DNA from: CAIXSC01 sp046349855
GTDB taxonomy: Bacteria; Planctomycetota; Planctomycetia; Pirellulales; Pirellulaceae
Length of the DNA: 64,000 nt
Direction of reading: 5' to 3'
Assembly: GCA_046349855.1 (NCBI GenBank)
Contig: JAXMBM010000002.1
Location: 1 to 64,000, forward strand
Shown: positions 62,298-64,000 of the stretch, piece by piece
Numbering within the stretch: position 1 is the stretch's first letter
Layout of the letters: the number at the start of each line of letters is the position of its first letter
The notes under the pieces: model-generated
What the model was told of the DNA's origin: nothing
Databases searched by the model: none
What the model saw: only the letters and a program-made list of their open reading frames with translations
Position numbers and translations under genes: made by a program

Positions 62298-63293
62298 ATG
62301 GCCCGACTCGCCTCCTCTTCGTCCTGCTCCGATTGCGCCACGCCCGTCCATCGCCGGTCGTTCCTGCAGGCGGCCGCTGGAGCCGCCGCGGTGGCCGGCG
62401 TCACCGGGTCCGGCCTGTTCGATGCGCGGTTCGCCCACGCCGCCCCCACCGCCAAGAGCGCCGGGGAAACGGCGGCCGCTCAGCTGTTCGCCAGCCTCTC
62501 GGCCGACCAGAAAAAGACCATCTGCTTCGGGTTCGACCACGAGCTGCGACGCCGCATCAACGCCAACTGGCACATCACCAAACCGCTGCTCAAAGACAGC
62601 TTCTATTCGAACGAACAACGGGCCCTGGTCGATCAGATCGTCCGCAACATCACGTCGCCCGAAGGGTACGACCGGTTCCAGAAGCAGATGGAATACGACG
62701 ACGGCGGTGTCGGCTCGTACAGCATGGCCTTCTTCGGCGAACCGGAAAGCGGCAAGTTCGAATGGGAATTGACCGGCCGTCACCTGACGATGCGGGCCGA
62801 TGGGAACAGCGTCGATCAAGCGGCGTTCGGCGGGCCGATTGTCTACGGCCACGGCGAAGAAGACGCCAAGGACAATCTGTTCCACTACCAGACCCGCCAG
62901 GTCAACGAAGTGTTCCACGCCCTCGACTCCAAGCAGGCTCAGCAGGCGCTGATCGAAAAGGCGCCGGCCGAGGCCGCGGTGAAGATCCAGGGCGAGAAGG
63001 GGGCCTTCCCGGGGCTGCCGGTGAGTGCCTTGTCCGCCGATCAGAAGAAGCTGGTCGAAGCCACGCTCAAGACGCTCCTCGGCCCCTATCGCCAGGAAGA
63101 CGTCGACGAGGTCTTCGCGATCCTCAAAGCCTCGGGGGGACTCGATCGCCTCCACCTCGCTTTCTACCAGCAGGGTGATCTCGACAACGACAAGAAGTGG
63201 GACATCTGGCGCGTCGAAGGACCGCAGTTTGTCTGGCACTTCCGCGGTGCGCCGCACGTTCACGCCTACGTGAATATCGGCGCCGCAGGCTGA
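62298..63293 (+). CDS. Secreted DUF3500-family protein
   Basis: A 331-aa exported protein with a Tat-type signal: HRRSFLQAAAGAAAVAGVTG. The DUF3500 pattern is visible in KTICFGFDHELRRRINANWH, YDDGGVGSYSMAFFGEPESG, FEWELTGRHLTMRAD and the C-terminal WDIWRVEGPQFVWHFRGAPH. The start at 62298 has AGGAG about 6-10 nt upstream. The function of DUF3500 is not established. Confidence 0.88.
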   Translation: MARLASSSSCSDCATPVHRRSFLQAAAGAAAVAGVTGSGLFDARFAHAAPTAKSAGETAAAQLFASLSADQKKTICFGFDHELRRRINANWHITKPLLKDSFYSNEQRALVDQIVRNITSPEGYDRFQKQMEYDDGGVGSYSMAFFGEPESGKFEWELTGRHLTMRADGNSVDQAAFGGPIVYGHGEEDAKDNLFHYQTRQVNEVFHALDSKQAQQALIEKAPAEAAVKIQGEKGAFPGLPVSALSADQKKLVEATLKTLLGPYRQEDVDEVFAILKASGGLDRLHLAFYQQGDLDNDKKWDIWRVEGPQFVWHFRGAPHVHAYVNIGAAG

Positions 63294-63669
63294 GCGCATC
63301 GTCGACGTGCCCGCTGAGTTATTTCACGGATCAGGACTGGGGCCCGAACTCCATCTCGGGCTTGCCGGTGTCGTCGGACCACATCCTCTTCGCCTCTCCC
63401 CGCTGTGGGAGAGGCCAGACGACGAGCGTTTGCGCGGCTGCGATTCCGTCGATTCGTGATGGACGCGTCGGAAGCCTGGTTGGCCAGCCTCAGGTTCTCC
63501 GGCTTCAGGCAGAGTGAGGTGTTTATTCGGGTGCGACTTTGCGTGGATGATGGCAATACGGGGCGCGCCCGCGGATCGCTCGCGATCCAACGCCTCTGTT
63601 CGGACGTTGGATCGCGGAGCGATCCACGACTATGACAACCCGGTGCTGTCCAACTAGTTGGCCAGACGA
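63294..63669. other. Intergenic region of 376 bp with several palindromes
   Basis: Between the convergent DUF3500 and enolase genes. It contains hairpin 63392-63415 (arms GCCTCTCCC and GGGAGAGGC), and a nested set at 63573-63626. No coding signal was found. Confidence 0.7.
63573..63626. repeat. Nested palindromes with a GGA-loop hairpin (copy C)
   Basis: Three pairings overlap: GGATCG-CTCG-CGATCC (63573-63588), a long stem GCGATCCAACG (63582-63592) with CGTTGGATCGC (63605-63615), and TGGATCGC-GGA-GCGATCCA (63608-63626). The last has the same architecture as copies A and B but a different arm sequence, with a following CCACGAC. Confidence 0.8.
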
Positions 63670-64000
63670 TTACCCCCCCAGTTCTTCCGCCAGGCGCAGC
63701 AGCTGGTTGTACTTGGCCAGCCGTTCGCTCCGCGTGATCGAGCCGATCTTGATTAGTTCGGCCGCCGTGCCGACCGCCAGGTCGGCCATCGTGGTGTCTT
63801 CCGTCTCGCCGCTGCGCGCCGACACCACGCAGGCATACCCCGCGCTCCGCGCCAGCTGCATGGCTCGCAGTGTTTCCGTCACCGTACCGATCTGATTCAT
63901 CTTGATCAGTACGCTGTTGGCCACGCGACTGGAAATCCCGCGCTGCAGTCGCCCGGTATGCGTGGTGAACAGGTCGTCGCCCACCAGGCGAATCCGGTCT
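63670..64000 (-). CDS. eno: Enolase, C-terminal part (5' end outside the window)
   Basis: Glycolytic 2-phosphoglycerate dehydratase; only about the last 110 residues are seen, and the frame continues past the right window edge. Recognisable are RIRLVGDDLFTTHTGRLQRG, ANSVLIKMNQIGTVTETL and the C-terminal IKIGSITRSERLAKYNQLLR. The motif that usually reads SHRSGETED is SARSGETED, so the His is Ala. The catalytic Lys of SVLIK is present. The stop is at 63670. Confidence 0.94.
   Translation of the reverse strand, partial: DRIRLVGDDLFTTHTGRLQRGISSRVANSVLIKMNQIGTVTETLRAMQLARSAGYACVVSARSGETEDTTMADLAVGTAAELIKIGSITRSERLAKYNQLLRLAEELGG

Noticed and set aside
62085..63299. Minus-strand ORF of 404 aa opposite the DUF3500 gene
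   Set aside because: Antisense shadow; the plus frame has a ribosome-binding site, a Tat signal and DUF3500 motifs.

Overview
The window is GC-rich, densely coded DNA from a bacterium that is most likely a planctomycete, probably of the Pirellulales or a close relative. The evidence is a set of gene families typical of that phylum: a small Tyr-rich secreted protein, DUF3500 and NPCBM-type secreted proteins, a very long DUF4175-like coiled-coil membrane protein coupled to a terpene-cyclase-fold protein, a CopZ-type Cys-rich protein, an HTTM protein, and many hairpin-type intergenic repeats. No rRNA, tRNA, phage, transposase or CRISPR array was seen. Gene identities rest on reading motifs by eye, without database searches.

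Layout. Positions 1-10743 (minus strand) hold a complex I operon, nuoA-B-C-D-E-F-G-H-I-J-K-L, with nuoL cut by the left window edge. Positions 11195-21070 carry an M20 peptidase, a small secreted protein, an MBL hydrolase, an atypical SDR, two tandem HtrA-like proteins (one intact, one with altered catalytic residues), a DUF4404 protein, an FGGY sugar kinase, a DUF983 protein and a DapA-family lyase. Positions 21181-30314 (plus) hold a GT39-like membrane protein and then a four-gene, ATGA-coupled envelope operon. Positions 30324-38134 contain a secreted protein, a UPF0173 hydrolase, pgi, a Rieske protein, a MazG-like enzyme, and an ABC ATPase with a large membrane partner.

Positions 38135-38835 are non-coding: extreme poly-G tracts and a six-unit tandem repeat. 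Then come a nucleoside hydrolase, trpD, trmB, a pyrC-like gene whose metal ligands are lost, and pyrB, followed by a GGDEF protein, a lipoprotein and a 19-bp tandem array. Positions 45939-51894 hold a secreted metalloprotease, a 36-residue membrane peptide and the nitrogen-control cluster amt-PII-glnD. The rest (52022-64000) has a cobalamin adenosyltransferase, a beta-propeller/Nudix pair, a transglutaminase-like lipoprotein, an unknown protein, an SF2 helicase coupled to a CopZ-like protein, an HTTM pair, a DUF3500 protein and the C-terminal part of enolase.

Functional picture. Most of the window is core metabolism: respiration, glycolysis, pyrimidine and tryptophan synthesis, and nitrogen sensing. 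Envelope genes typical of planctomycetes are interspersed. The less ordinary observations are the probable non-catalytic dihydroorotase next to pyrB, the Ser-to-Cys HtrA paralogue, the helicase/CopZ-like gene pair, a structured element of about 73 nt found just after two unrelated genes in sense orientation, and several hairpin-repeat families whose copies differ by compensatory changes.
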